Below, piece by piece: positions 42,062 through 50,006 of a stretch of DNA of 64,000 nt. The notes beneath the pieces are model-generated. The model was not told the DNA's origin, searched no databases, and saw nothing but the letters and a program-made list of their open reading frames with translations. The stretch's first letter is position 1, and each line of letters begins with the position of its first letter. The DNA lies in assembly GCA_963735495.1 (NCBI GenBank), contig CAVTLG010000014.1:124001-188000 (forward strand). Direction: 5' to 3'. Source of the DNA: CAVTLG01 sp963735495. Its GTDB lineage: Bacteria > Chloroflexota > Ktedonobacteria > Ktedonobacterales > Ktedonobacteraceae. The translations under genes were made by a program, and so were the position numbers.

Positions 42062-43753
42062 ATGGGAGAACCTATGGGGCTGGCTGAACCACGACCTGTG
42101 TTAGCGTTGAAAGCACGCTGGAAACGCTATGTGGGTGATAGCTTGCTGTCACTAGGAAGCATTTTGCTCTTGACTGCTATTCTCTTCCTGTTCCATGTTT
42201 ATCCCAGCATTCCCGACAGCTTTCTCGTCTATCTGTTGGCAATACTGGCTCTGGCTGGTATGCGTGGACTCTATGCTGCTTTACTGGCGTCATTCGTCGC
42301 CTTTTTCTCGTTCGATTTCCTGTTTGTGCCTCCTATCTATAGTTTGCTTGCCAGCAAGTTTGAAGATGTATTTACGTTGATCGTCTTTCTGGCCATTGCC
42401 ATTGTGACCAGTCATTTAGCTTCTGCCTTGCGCCAGCGTGCGCAGGATGCCGGTCGTCGCGAGCGCGAAACACGCATCTTGTATGACCTGCTGCGAGCGA
42501 CAAATCGTGAAGCCGATATGCAGCATCAGCTCTCCATTATTGCTCACGAGATGGTCGAGGTGTTTTTCTCATGGGGCATGCGCGAGTGCCTGTTTCTACT
42601 ACCCGACGAGCAGGGGCAGCTCATTCCGCACGTGAGTGAAAAGCAGTTGATTGAGCATGGAGCGTTTTCGACTGAGGAAGCAGCCGTGGCGGCGCGAGCC
42701 ATGCAGAATGCCTGTACAGTGGATGTGGATACAGCACAGCTAGCGTGGAAGCCCGCTGTCGTGCCAGCGCAGAACCAGGCGCAGACAGGCGTAGCGGCTA
42801 GCCAGGTGCGCCATTATCTGCGTTTCATTCCGCTCAAGATGGACCAGAAGGTAGTTGGTGTGTTACGTCTGCGTATCGAGGCGGATGCACGCAGTAGTGC
42901 ACAGCAGAACAGTCTGGGCAAGGACGGAGAACAAACGACCCCGCAGGGAGTATTCTTCTCAGCCTTCCTCGAACAAGCGGTTGCCAGCATCGAGCGAGGG
43001 CGTTTGCTGCGCGAAACGTTCCATATGCATGTCTTACAGCAGACGGACACCTTGCGTGCTGCACTGCTCTCTTCCGTGTCTCACAGCTTGCGTACGCCAC
43101 TTTCGACGATCAAGACGGCGGCTACCAGCTTATTGGAGCGCGAAGTGCAGTGGGATGAAGAGGCGCGACGCAGCTTTACCGCTGCTATTGAGCGTGAGGC
43201 TGATCGGCTCAATGCGCTGGTGGAAAACTTACTGGACATGTCCCGTATTGAGGCGGGTGCACTGCATCTCGAAAAGGTATGGTACCCTGTCGATGAGCTT
43301 GTACGTGATGTCCTGGCGCGTATGCGGCCACAACTACAGGGCCGTCCCGTGTTGGTAGATATTCCGTGTGATATTCCGCCATTAGAGCTGGACTACGTGC
43401 AAATTGATCAAGTGGTGACGAATTTACTGGAAAATGCTATCAACTACACGCCTGCCGGATCGCCTATTGACGTAAGTATGCATAATGAGGGAGAGTCGGT
43501 GTGCATAAGTATTGCTGACCGTGGACCCGGCATCGCTCTGGCTGAGCGTGAGTACATCTTCGATAAATTCTACCGGGTGCTGGGGGGATCGGCGCGTGCG
43601 CAATATACCAGGGGTTCGGGACTTGGTTTAGCGATCTGTCGCGGCTTCGTTGAGGCGCACGGAGGAAACATCTGGGTGGAAGCGCGTGCAGGTGGGGGGG
43701 CCGTATTTCATTTCACACTGCCGTTGAGTGAGATGGGGGAACTACAATTGTGA
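42062..43753 (+). CDS. kdpD: KdpD-type sensor histidine kinase (truncated N-terminus)
   Basis: The second of two adjacent ATGs has GAGGA at the best distance. Four TMs in a DUF4118-like block (about residues 27-125, with LAILALAGMRGLYAALLASFVAFFSFDFLFVPP) are followed by a GAF-like region, HisKA with His in SVSHSLRTPLSTIKTAATSLL near residue 342, and HATPase (N-box LLENAINYTPAG, then DRGPGIALAEREYIFDKFYR and GSGLGLAICRGFVEAHGG). The N-terminal KdpD/Usp cytoplasmic domains of full-length KdpD are missing, so it is the short form. With KdpE it would respond to K+ or osmotic conditions. Its stop overlaps the kdpE start (GTGA). Confidence 0.9.
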   Translation: MGEPMGLAEPRPVLALKARWKRYVGDSLLSLGSILLLTAILFLFHVYPSIPDSFLVYLLAILALAGMRGLYAALLASFVAFFSFDFLFVPPIYSLLASKFEDVFTLIVFLAIAIVTSHLASALRQRAQDAGRRERETRILYDLLRATNREADMQHQLSIIAHEMVEVFFSWGMRECLFLLPDEQGQLIPHVSEKQLIEHGAFSTEEAAVAARAMQNACTVDVDTAQLAWKPAVVPAQNQAQTGVAASQVRHYLRFIPLKMDQKVVGVLRLRIEADARSSAQQNSLGKDGEQTTPQGVFFSAFLEQAVASIERGRLLRETFHMHVLQQTDTLRAALLSSVSHSLRTPLSTIKTAATSLLEREVQWDEEARRSFTAAIEREADRLNALVENLLDMSRIEAGALHLEKVWYPVDELVRDVLARMRPQLQGRPVLVDIPCDIPPLELDYVQIDQVVTNLLENAINYTPAGSPIDVSMHNEGESVCISIADRGPGIALAEREYIFDKFYRVLGGSARAQYTRGSGLGLAICRGFVEAHGGNIWVEARAGGGAVFHFTLPLSEMGELQL

Positions 43754-44463
43754 CGAAACTGAGAGCAAGTATTTTAGTTGTAGAGGATGAGATAGAGATC
43801 GTGCGTGCATTGCAGCGTGGTCTGGCGGCGCATGGTTTTGAGGTATGGTTGGCTGATAGCGGAGAAAAAGCGCTGGTCACTATCCAGGAGCATATGCCGG
43901 ATCTGATGTTATTAGATCTCGGGCTACCGGGTATGAGTGGATTGGAGGTGTGCAAGCGCGTCAGAGAGCAGTCGGACCTGCCTATTATTGTCATCTCCGT
44001 AAGAAACAAGGAGCGTGATAAGGTCCATGCGCTCGACCTGGGCGCGGATGACTATGTTGCTAAACCCTTTGGCATCCACGAAGTACTCGCGCGTATACGT
44101 GTGGCCTTACGTCATGCCGCACGTATGTCACCACGCGGAGAATCTGCGACCGGTATCAGCATTGGACCATTGCGGGTCGATTTTGCGCAACGCTTTGTCG
44201 CAGTGAATGGTCAGGAGGTCAAACTGACGCCGACGGAATATGATTTGCTCAAAATATTTATTCAGAATCGTGGCAAGATTATGACGCAGCAAATGTTACT
44301 GACCCAGGTATGGGGCAGCAATCGTGACGGCAAGGCGCATTATCTGCACGTCTATATTGGTCATTTACGACGCAAAATCGAACCAGATTCTACTCATCCG
44401 CGTTTTCTCCTGACTATCTCTGGTGTTGGGTATCGTTTTAATGATGAAGATTTTGTGGACTAA
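43750..44463 (+). CDS. kdpE: KdpE-type OmpR-family response regulator
   Basis: A 237-residue regulator. The receiver has acidic VVEDEIEI, phospho-Asp in LMLLDLGLPG (about residue 58), and the Lys in DYVAKPF. The winged helix ends with the family pattern LTPTEYDLLKIFIQNRGKIMTQQMLLTQVWG and YLHVYIGHLRRKIEPD. It starts at GTG, overlapping kdpD by four bases, so the two are coupled. The KdpE identity rests on the partner and on the length; no kdpFABC genes are in the window. Confidence 0.9.
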   Translation: MTKLRASILVVEDEIEIVRALQRGLAAHGFEVWLADSGEKALVTIQEHMPDLMLLDLGLPGMSGLEVCKRVREQSDLPIIVISVRNKERDKVHALDLGADDYVAKPFGIHEVLARIRVALRHAARMSPRGESATGISIGPLRVDFAQRFVAVNGQEVKLTPTEYDLLKIFIQNRGKIMTQQMLLTQVWGSNRDGKAHYLHVYIGHLRRKIEPDSTHPRFLLTISGVGYRFNDEDFVD

Positions 44464-44536
44464 TGCCCTGAAAAACATGCGATCTTTGCTGTAAAACAAC
44501 ACGAGACACTGGTAGAAAAGTGATTGAGAAGACTGT

Positions 44537-44565
44537 TTGACATTGCTCGCCTTCTCTGCTATGCT
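44537..44565 (+). promoter_or_regulatory. Promoter of the HTH/GAF regulator gene
   Basis: TTGACA (44537-44542), a 17-base spacer and TATGCT (44560-44565), about 140 bases before the gene start. Confidence 0.6.
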
Positions 44566-44629
44566 CTTGCATAGAAATGTGGAAACAGTTCCTATATATG
44601 CAAATATGCACGAAACAGAGAGGCACCCA

Positions 44630-44666
44630 CTCTGTTCTTTTCAGAGAGCAAATGAAAAGAACAGAG
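44630..44666. promoter_or_regulatory. 13-base inverted repeat in the regulator's leader
   Basis: CTCTGTTCTTTTC pairs perfectly with GAAAAGAACAGAG, loop of 11 bases, ending 36 bases before the ATG. No T tract follows, so it is more likely an operator for the encoded HTH protein or an mRNA hairpin than a terminator. Confidence 0.5.
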
Positions 44667-44702
44667 TATGGGCAACGGCGCAAAAGTTGAGAAGAAGGTG
44701 GC

Positions 44703-45705
44703 ATGTCCAAATTTGTATCCTGGCGTGATCTCCTCAGCGACGTTATTAGCAGCGTTCCCGAGCGTGAGCGTATGGCAAAAGAGATGGGAGTTCGTTCCAT
44801 CACACTCATACGTTGGGCGACTGGTGAATCTATTCCACGTCAACAAAACTTGCAACAATTACTCCTGGCATTTCCCTCTGCTTTGCATGCAGAGTTTCTG
44901 GCATTGCTCAAAGAGGATGCTTTTAGCACTTTCTTGTCGGAGCGCGAGGAAGTATTCCCCGAGATTTCCTATGCTTTTGGCAGAAAAGTGCTGCGTACAC
45001 GTGCCAATACGCCAGACAATCTGATCTTCTGGACGCTTTGTCGGCTTATCTTAAGGCAGGCGCTCAAACAGCTTGATCCTAAAGGGCGAGGCATGTCTAT
45101 CAACGTTGTGCGCTGTATGGCACCTGACCGCGCGGGTCATGTGCGTACTCTGCTGGAGAGTATTGGGCTGGGTACTGCTCCCTGGAGAAGCGATCTTGAA
45201 CCGAAGGGCGTCTTGTTAGGCTCAGAGTCGCTTTCAGGGTATGCAACAACGGTCTGTCGCTTGCAGTATATACAAGATGTGCGTGTCAACGATGGCTTAT
45301 TGCCGGTGCAGTACAGATCTCATGCCGTCAGTGTCGCCGCATGTCCAATTATGTACGCGGGTCGCACCGCTGGCTGCCTTGCGCTTGCTAGCACACAGCC
45401 AGACTATTTTTCGTCGGAGGTTGTGCAAGAGCTGTTGTATGGCTATGCCGATCTACTGGCGCTCGCTTTTGGTCCCCGGGAGTTTCTATCGACCAGAGGA
45501 CATTCAACTGACGCTGGTGCCGCCAGTGGATGTTCAGCAGACGTATCTCGCCGGTTTTCGGCAGCGGGTGAATACTATTCTGCTCACGTCTGTACATACC
45601 TCCCAGCCTCTGACGAGTATTCAGGCCGAACAGGTGGCCTGGCAGCAGATAGAAGAAGAACTGCTCGCTCCACAGCAGGCGCAAGAATTGAGCCAGTCGA
45701 GATAA
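44703..45705 (+). CDS. HTH plus GAF-like regulator (frameshifted near its C-terminus)
   Basis: The ATG is preceded by GAAGAAGGTG. The N-terminal 60 residues form an HTH (ERERMAKEMGVRSITLIRWATGESIPRQQNLQQLL) and residues about 110-255 a GAF-like domain (VRCMAPDRAGHVRTLLESIGLG and SVAACPIMYAGRTAGCLALAS). The zero frame reads LALAFGPREF and then a poor-quality Arg/Ala/Ser-rich tail to 45731. The +1 frame supplies YRPEDIQLTLVPPVDVQQTYLAGFRQRVNTILL and ends at 45705 with QIEEELLAPQQAQELSQ, which looks like genuine protein. The break falls at GAG-TTT-CTA (45480), as in two other genes of this window. Function inferred: ligand-sensing transcription regulator. Confidence 0.75.
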
Positions 45706-45830
45706 GGGCTGAAGATGCTAAGCCAGGCTAGTTAAAATAAGATAAAAGACTATCGAAAGACGCGCAACTGTGTTAAACTGCATCACAAGAATCTATCATT
45801 CTCTATTCAACATGTGCTGAAAGGTTATGT

Positions 45831-46631
45831 GTGGTGAGCGAAATTCAAGAATCCTTAGAATGGCAATCTGTTGTTACCGCTGTACTCGGCATAGATGTGC
45901 GCGCTTCTCTACCAACATTAGATCAGTCTGGTATCATCGCCTATACCGATGGCGCATGTATCAAGAATCCTGGTGGCCCGGCTGGTTGGAGCGCGCTCCT
46001 CTGGGCCGCCACGGACGCCGTGGGGGGTAATGTTTCTGTCGGTGCTGCTTGCCTGGAATGCTATGGACATATTCCTAAATCTTCGACTACGACGAACAAT
46101 CGCGCCGAGATTGCCGCCGTGCTGGCTGTGCTCTCGGTTGCGCCGCCGCTGTTGCCGTTGACAATCTACAGTGATAGTGAGTATACGATCAAGGTAGCGC
46201 AGGGCGTCTACAAGATGAAGGCCAATCCCGACTTATGGGAACTCTATCGTAAACTGCTGGGCTATCGTAAGCAGCCACCGACATTCACCTGGGTTCGGGG
46301 TCACGCCGGTCAGTTGCACAATGAGCGCGCGGACAAGCTGGCAGGTTTAGGTGCTTTCAACAAGGATCAGCGAGCCTTTGATGCGTGGGAAGCCTCACAG
46401 GCACCGGAAGCGCGCAACGCTGCGCCACCGGCTCAGCTAAGTGCGCTGAGGCAGCAGGTCCAGCAGCTCAAAGTGCTTTTTGATAGCATTGCCACAGACA
46501 GTCCACGTGTGAGTGAAACGGAGCGTAAATTTATCAACGACATGGCAAAGCGTCTGCAAAAGAACAACTTTGCTCCCTCGGATAAGCAAAGCAACTGGGT
46601 CAAAGGGCTTGTCGTGAAATATAAAGTGTAG
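45831..46631 (+). CDS. RNase H family protein with a C-terminal extension
   Basis: The GTG start has AAAGG six bases upstream. The RNase H1 active site is complete: Asp in YTDGACIKNPGG, Glu in NNRAEIAAV, Asp in IYSDSEYTIKV and Asp in HNERADKLAGLG, with the RGHAG loop. The core spans residues 33-180. About 85 residues follow, with a coiled helix (LSALRQQVQQLKVLFDSIATD) and a helical end, beyond the usual RNase HI length. It degrades the RNA strand of RNA/DNA hybrids. No operon partner is evident. Confidence 0.92.
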   Translation: MVSEIQESLEWQSVVTAVLGIDVRASLPTLDQSGIIAYTDGACIKNPGGPAGWSALLWAATDAVGGNVSVGAACLECYGHIPKSSTTTNNRAEIAAVLAVLSVAPPLLPLTIYSDSEYTIKVAQGVYKMKANPDLWELYRKLLGYRKQPPTFTWVRGHAGQLHNERADKLAGLGAFNKDQRAFDAWEASQAPEARNAAPPAQLSALRQQVQQLKVLFDSIATDSPRVSETERKFINDMAKRLQKNNFAPSDKQSNWVKGLVVKYKV

Positions 46632-46662
46632 TTCTTGGCAAATGGTATCAAGGCGGGAAAGA

Positions 46663-46702
46663 GCGAAGATCGATTGTTTGCCTGGCCACAATCGATCTTC
46701 GC
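46663..46702. repeat. Perfect 14-base inverted repeat
   Basis: GCGAAGATCGATTG (46663-46676) and CAATCGATCTTCGC (46689-46702) with a 12-base loop, lacking a T tract, located 30 bases after the RNase H gene. It may act as an mRNA 3' stabiliser or weak terminator. Confidence 0.5.
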
Positions 46703-46816
46703 GTTCAGCTATTTCGTGAGGGTAGTATTGCCGGGTTGATTCTATGATAGAATTGAGTAGGTTCATCCTGTAACCTCTATTTGAAGTTTGTACTATCATC
46801 AACAGAAAGCAATGCC

Positions 46817-47524
46817 ATGTCGTATCAGGATCTTTCAGTGCGTTTTGTAACCTCTTTGCAATTGCAGCATCAGCCCGTTGGGCTGGCCTTTGTGGGGCAA
46901 GTTCCGCCGCAAATTCAGCATATGGCTACGCATGTCCCATCGGCCTGCACCTTCTGGCGCCTGGCCGAGCGGGGAGTTTTCTACGCCACGGCAGAGGATC
47001 ATCAGGAGTGTCCCATCGGTATGATGACCATGGGGTTTACGATGCCAGCCGCCTCCCAGCAACGCGCGCAGGAACTGGTGCAAACAATGGCGAGCGTACA
47101 GTATTTCTCTCCTGCTGAAGTGAGTGCGCTGCCAGTGGTCGAGAAGCCTCACGAGAGCATCGTTTACGGTCGTCTCGATCAGTTGCCTATCGAACCTGAT
47201 GTGATTCTGTGCATTCTCAACACGCAGCAAGCCATGTTGATCGCCGAAGCGCTGGGGCAGGTAAACTGGTTACAAGCGGGTCAGAGTGCCTTTGGCCGAC
47301 CGACCTGCGGCATCATCCCGCGTACCTTAAAGACGGCTGAAACCTCCATGAGCTTTGGTTGTGTGGGAGCACGCACGTATGTTGGCTTAACGCCCGGCGA
47401 GATTGTCCTGACCATCCCCGCCGCAGGTTTTGCTGATCTGGTAGCACGACTGCAAACGATTGTCGACGCGAATGCCGCGCTGGCACCCTTCCATCAGCAG
47501 CAGAAGGCTACTTTTCCAGCCTAG
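46817..47524 (+). CDS. DUF169-family protein
   Basis: This 235-residue protein has the DUF169 pattern: LQLQHQPVGLAFV near the start, the Cys in PSACTFWRLAERGVFYATAEDHQECPIG, QYFSPAEVSALPVVEKP, PDVILCILNTQQAMLIAEAL and RPTCGIIPRTLKTAETSMSFGCVGARTYVGL. Cysteines are conserved in this family, whose biochemical role is not settled. The ATG start has only a weak AGAAAG upstream. It is followed after 130 bases by the phosphotransferase gene on the same strand. Confidence 0.88.
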   Translation: MSYQDLSVRFVTSLQLQHQPVGLAFVGQVPPQIQHMATHVPSACTFWRLAERGVFYATAEDHQECPIGMMTMGFTMPAASQQRAQELVQTMASVQYFSPAEVSALPVVEKPHESIVYGRLDQLPIEPDVILCILNTQQAMLIAEALGQVNWLQAGQSAFGRPTCGIIPRTLKTAETSMSFGCVGARTYVGLTPGEIVLTIPAAGFADLVARLQTIVDANAALAPFHQQQKATFPA

Positions 47525-47654
47525 TGCAAAACCGCTTGACATCTTCGGCATCGTTCGCGTAGAATACCTGCCGTTGGGAGGCGCGGCAGGCGGCATCTGA
47601 CTTTCTCCATTCCATTGATCCGTATGAGGATACTGCATTAGATTGGTTGTCGTA

Positions 47655-48662
47655 ATGAAAACATTGTTGGCCGAACGTCTTTGTGCTGCCTGCAACCTTG
47701 GTACATTGCTGAGCGAGCCGCAGGCCGTCACGGGTGGTTTACTCCATCAGATGTGGCGTCTCAGCACGACGCAAGGCGTTTTTGCGGTCAAGCAGCTTAA
47801 TCCGGCGATCATGCGCAAGCCTGACATTCAGGACGCCTATCGTCTAACTGAGCAGATCGCGGCTGATTTCGCGGCGCAGGGCATTCCGGCTGTGGCTGCG
47901 CTGACCTGTAACGAAGATCGACTCCAGCATATAGACGATCACATGTTCATCGTCTATACCTGGATTGAGGGTGAGGTCTTCGCCGGGGATGCGGCGACGC
48001 CTGAGCAGGCTCGACTGATGGGAAGCATCCTGGCGCAGATCCACGCGTTGCGCCTCCACTATCCCGAGTTTCCTCCGCTGTCGTGGATGCACTTTCACGA
48101 TGATGATTGGGACATCCTCACCTTTCAGGCTGCGGATATGGGACTGCCCTGGGCCAATCCTGTGCGAGCCGCGCTGCCCCGGCTGCTGACCTGGAGTAAC
48201 TGGTATGAGCAAGCTGGCGCTGTACTGAGTCAGACGCTGGTCATCAGTCACCGGGACCTGGATCAGAGAAACGTGGTCTGGCAGGATGCTCGTACTCCAC
48301 GTCTGATCGATTGGGAGGCTGCGGGCCTCATTAACCCCACCATGGAACTGGCCGGACTTGCTCTGCATTGGAGTGGACAGGTTCTTGGAGAACCGCAAGA
48401 GGATATTTTTGCCTCCGTGATGGAAGGCTATACTGGCTCAGGAGGCATCGTAGGTGATCCAGGCATCGCTGCTCTACATGGCTTTATGGGTACATGGCTT
48501 GGCTGGCTGCTATTTAATATGCGTCGTTCATTAGGGGAGTCGGTGGCGAACGAAGAGGAGCGCCAGCTAGGCATGCACGAAACGACGAGTACATTGCGAC
48601 TTTTGCTGACGGCTGTAGCGCATATTGAGACCTGGGCGACCTGGGTAGATAAGTGGCGTTAG
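47655..48662 (+). CDS. Aminoglycoside phosphotransferase-family kinase
   Basis: This 335-residue protein has the APH/choline-kinase fold: GGLLHQMWRLSTTQGVFAVKQLNP (Lys in the ATP pocket), MFIVYTWIEGEVF in the hinge, the catalytic loop ISHRDLDQRNVVW and the metal Asp in PRLIDWEAAG. It phosphorylates a small molecule; the substrate cannot be read from sequence. The first ATG of the frame (MKTLLAERLCAACN) lacks a clear Shine-Dalgarno. Confidence 0.88.
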   Translation: MKTLLAERLCAACNLGTLLSEPQAVTGGLLHQMWRLSTTQGVFAVKQLNPAIMRKPDIQDAYRLTEQIAADFAAQGIPAVAALTCNEDRLQHIDDHMFIVYTWIEGEVFAGDAATPEQARLMGSILAQIHALRLHYPEFPPLSWMHFHDDDWDILTFQAADMGLPWANPVRAALPRLLTWSNWYEQAGAVLSQTLVISHRDLDQRNVVWQDARTPRLIDWEAAGLINPTMELAGLALHWSGQVLGEPQEDIFASVMEGYTGSGGIVGDPGIAALHGFMGTWLGWLLFNMRRSLGESVANEEERQLGMHETTSTLRLLLTAVAHIETWATWVDKWR

Positions 48663-48687
48663 CGCTTATTTTACGCTATAAATGTTG

Positions 48688-48896
48688 TAACTCCTCAGGT
48701 GAGGTAACGTTTCAGAACCGTGGAAGCTCGCGTAGGGGCCGAGCCAAGACCTTTTTCGTGGCCTGCCTGCTCCATTGAGCGAAGAAAAAAGGTCTTGGCG
48801 TCCCTGGCGGCGGCCTGTCCCTGATGGAAGCCCACCCCGGACAACCGCAAGGGATTGTCCCTACGCGGTCTCCTTTGCGAGCCTCCTGAGGAGTTA
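48688..48896. repeat. MITE-like element, family B copy 4 (longest)
   Basis: Outer inverted repeats TAACTCCTCAGG (48688-48699) and CCTGAGGAGTTA (48885-48896) define a complete element. Inside are the family B termini (CGCGTAGGGGCC and ATTGTCCCTACGCG) and the AAGACCTTTTT/AAAAAAGGTCTT stem. It occupies most of the gap before deoC. Confidence 0.85.
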
Positions 48897-48966
48897 CCAA
48901 ACGTCATTGGTCACATAAGATTGAGCAGATAGATACACGAGCAGTAGCGAGCGGAGGGAAAATGAG

Positions 48967-49968
48967 ATGACCACAACGAGATCGCAAGGTGCGGCAGAGT
49001 CTACGGAAATAGCAATCCCAGCCGCTGCAATGCGTAATCCAGGTATCCCACTGGATATGGGCTGGATAACCAATGTCCACGTGAATCGCAGTGCAGTAGA
49101 GCGTCGGGCGGCAACGCTGCCTGCTCGTCGCACGGTCAAAAAAGAGTGGCAAGCGGCGTGGCTACTGCGTGCCATCACCTGTCTCGATCTGACCACGCTG
49201 GCCGGTGACGACACGCCGGGTAACGTGCTGCGTCTCTGTGCCAAGGCGCGTCAGCCTGTCCGCCAGGAACTGCTGGATGCTCTCGGCGTCGATCACATAC
49301 AGGTGGGAGCGGTGTGTGTCTATCATAACCTTGTCTCTGTTGCGGTGGATGCTCTGCGGGGATCAGATATCCCGGTAGCGGCGGTCTCGACGGGTTTTCC
49401 GGCGGGCCAGAATCCTTTCGAACAGAAAGTGCAGGAGATCGCGGCCTCGGTGCAGGCGGGTGCCCGGGAGATTGACATTGTCATCTCGCGTGGGCATGTG
49501 CTGACGGGCGACTGGCAGGCGCTGTATGATGAAGTAAAGGCTTTTCGCGCGGCTTGTGGTGACGCACATATGAAGACTATTCTGGCAACCCACGAGCTGG
49601 CAACGTTGCGCAACGTGGGGATGGCTAGCCTGGTGTGTATGATGGCTGGCGCTGACTTTATCAAGACTTCGACCGGTAAAGAGCCTGTCAATGCGACGTT
49701 GCCCGTTGGTTTAGTCATGGTGCGCGCAATGCGTGACTACTATGCGCAAACGGGTTATACGGTCGGCTTCAAGCCTGCTGGAGGTGTGCGGACGGCTAAA
49801 GCGGCGTTGGACTGGTTGATTTTGATCAAAGAGGAGTTAGGCAACGCGTGGCTGACAAATACCTGCTTTCGTATTGGGGCCAGCGGCCTGCTTTCTGATA
49901 TCGAGCGGCAGCTTTCCTACTATGTGACCGGCCATTATGCGGCGGCGCATCATAATCCGCTCGTGTAG
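48967..49968 (+). CDS. deoC: Deoxyribose-phosphate aldolase
   Basis: A 333-residue class I aldolase cleaving 2-deoxyribose-5-phosphate to acetaldehyde and glyceraldehyde-3-phosphate. The Schiff-base Lys is in ADFIKTSTGK, the second Lys in VGFKPAGGVRTA, and the catalytic acid region in ITCLDLTTLAGDDT. It has an extra N-terminal stretch of about 60 residues compared with E. coli DeoC, like the eukaryotic DERA type. GGAGGG lies eight bases before the ATG. It is 38 bases upstream of the ALDH gene, so the acetaldehyde formed can be oxidised at once. Confidence 0.96.
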   Translation: MTTTRSQGAAESTEIAIPAAAMRNPGIPLDMGWITNVHVNRSAVERRAATLPARRTVKKEWQAAWLLRAITCLDLTTLAGDDTPGNVLRLCAKARQPVRQELLDALGVDHIQVGAVCVYHNLVSVAVDALRGSDIPVAAVSTGFPAGQNPFEQKVQEIAASVQAGAREIDIVISRGHVLTGDWQALYDEVKAFRAACGDAHMKTILATHELATLRNVGMASLVCMMAGADFIKTSTGKEPVNATLPVGLVMVRAMRDYYAQTGYTVGFKPAGGVRTAKAALDWLILIKEELGNAWLTNTCFRIGASGLLSDIERQLSYYVTGHYAAAHHNPLV

Positions 49969-50006
49969 CGTGGATGATGCACCTGATTGAGAAAATGAGG
50001 TAGCGC

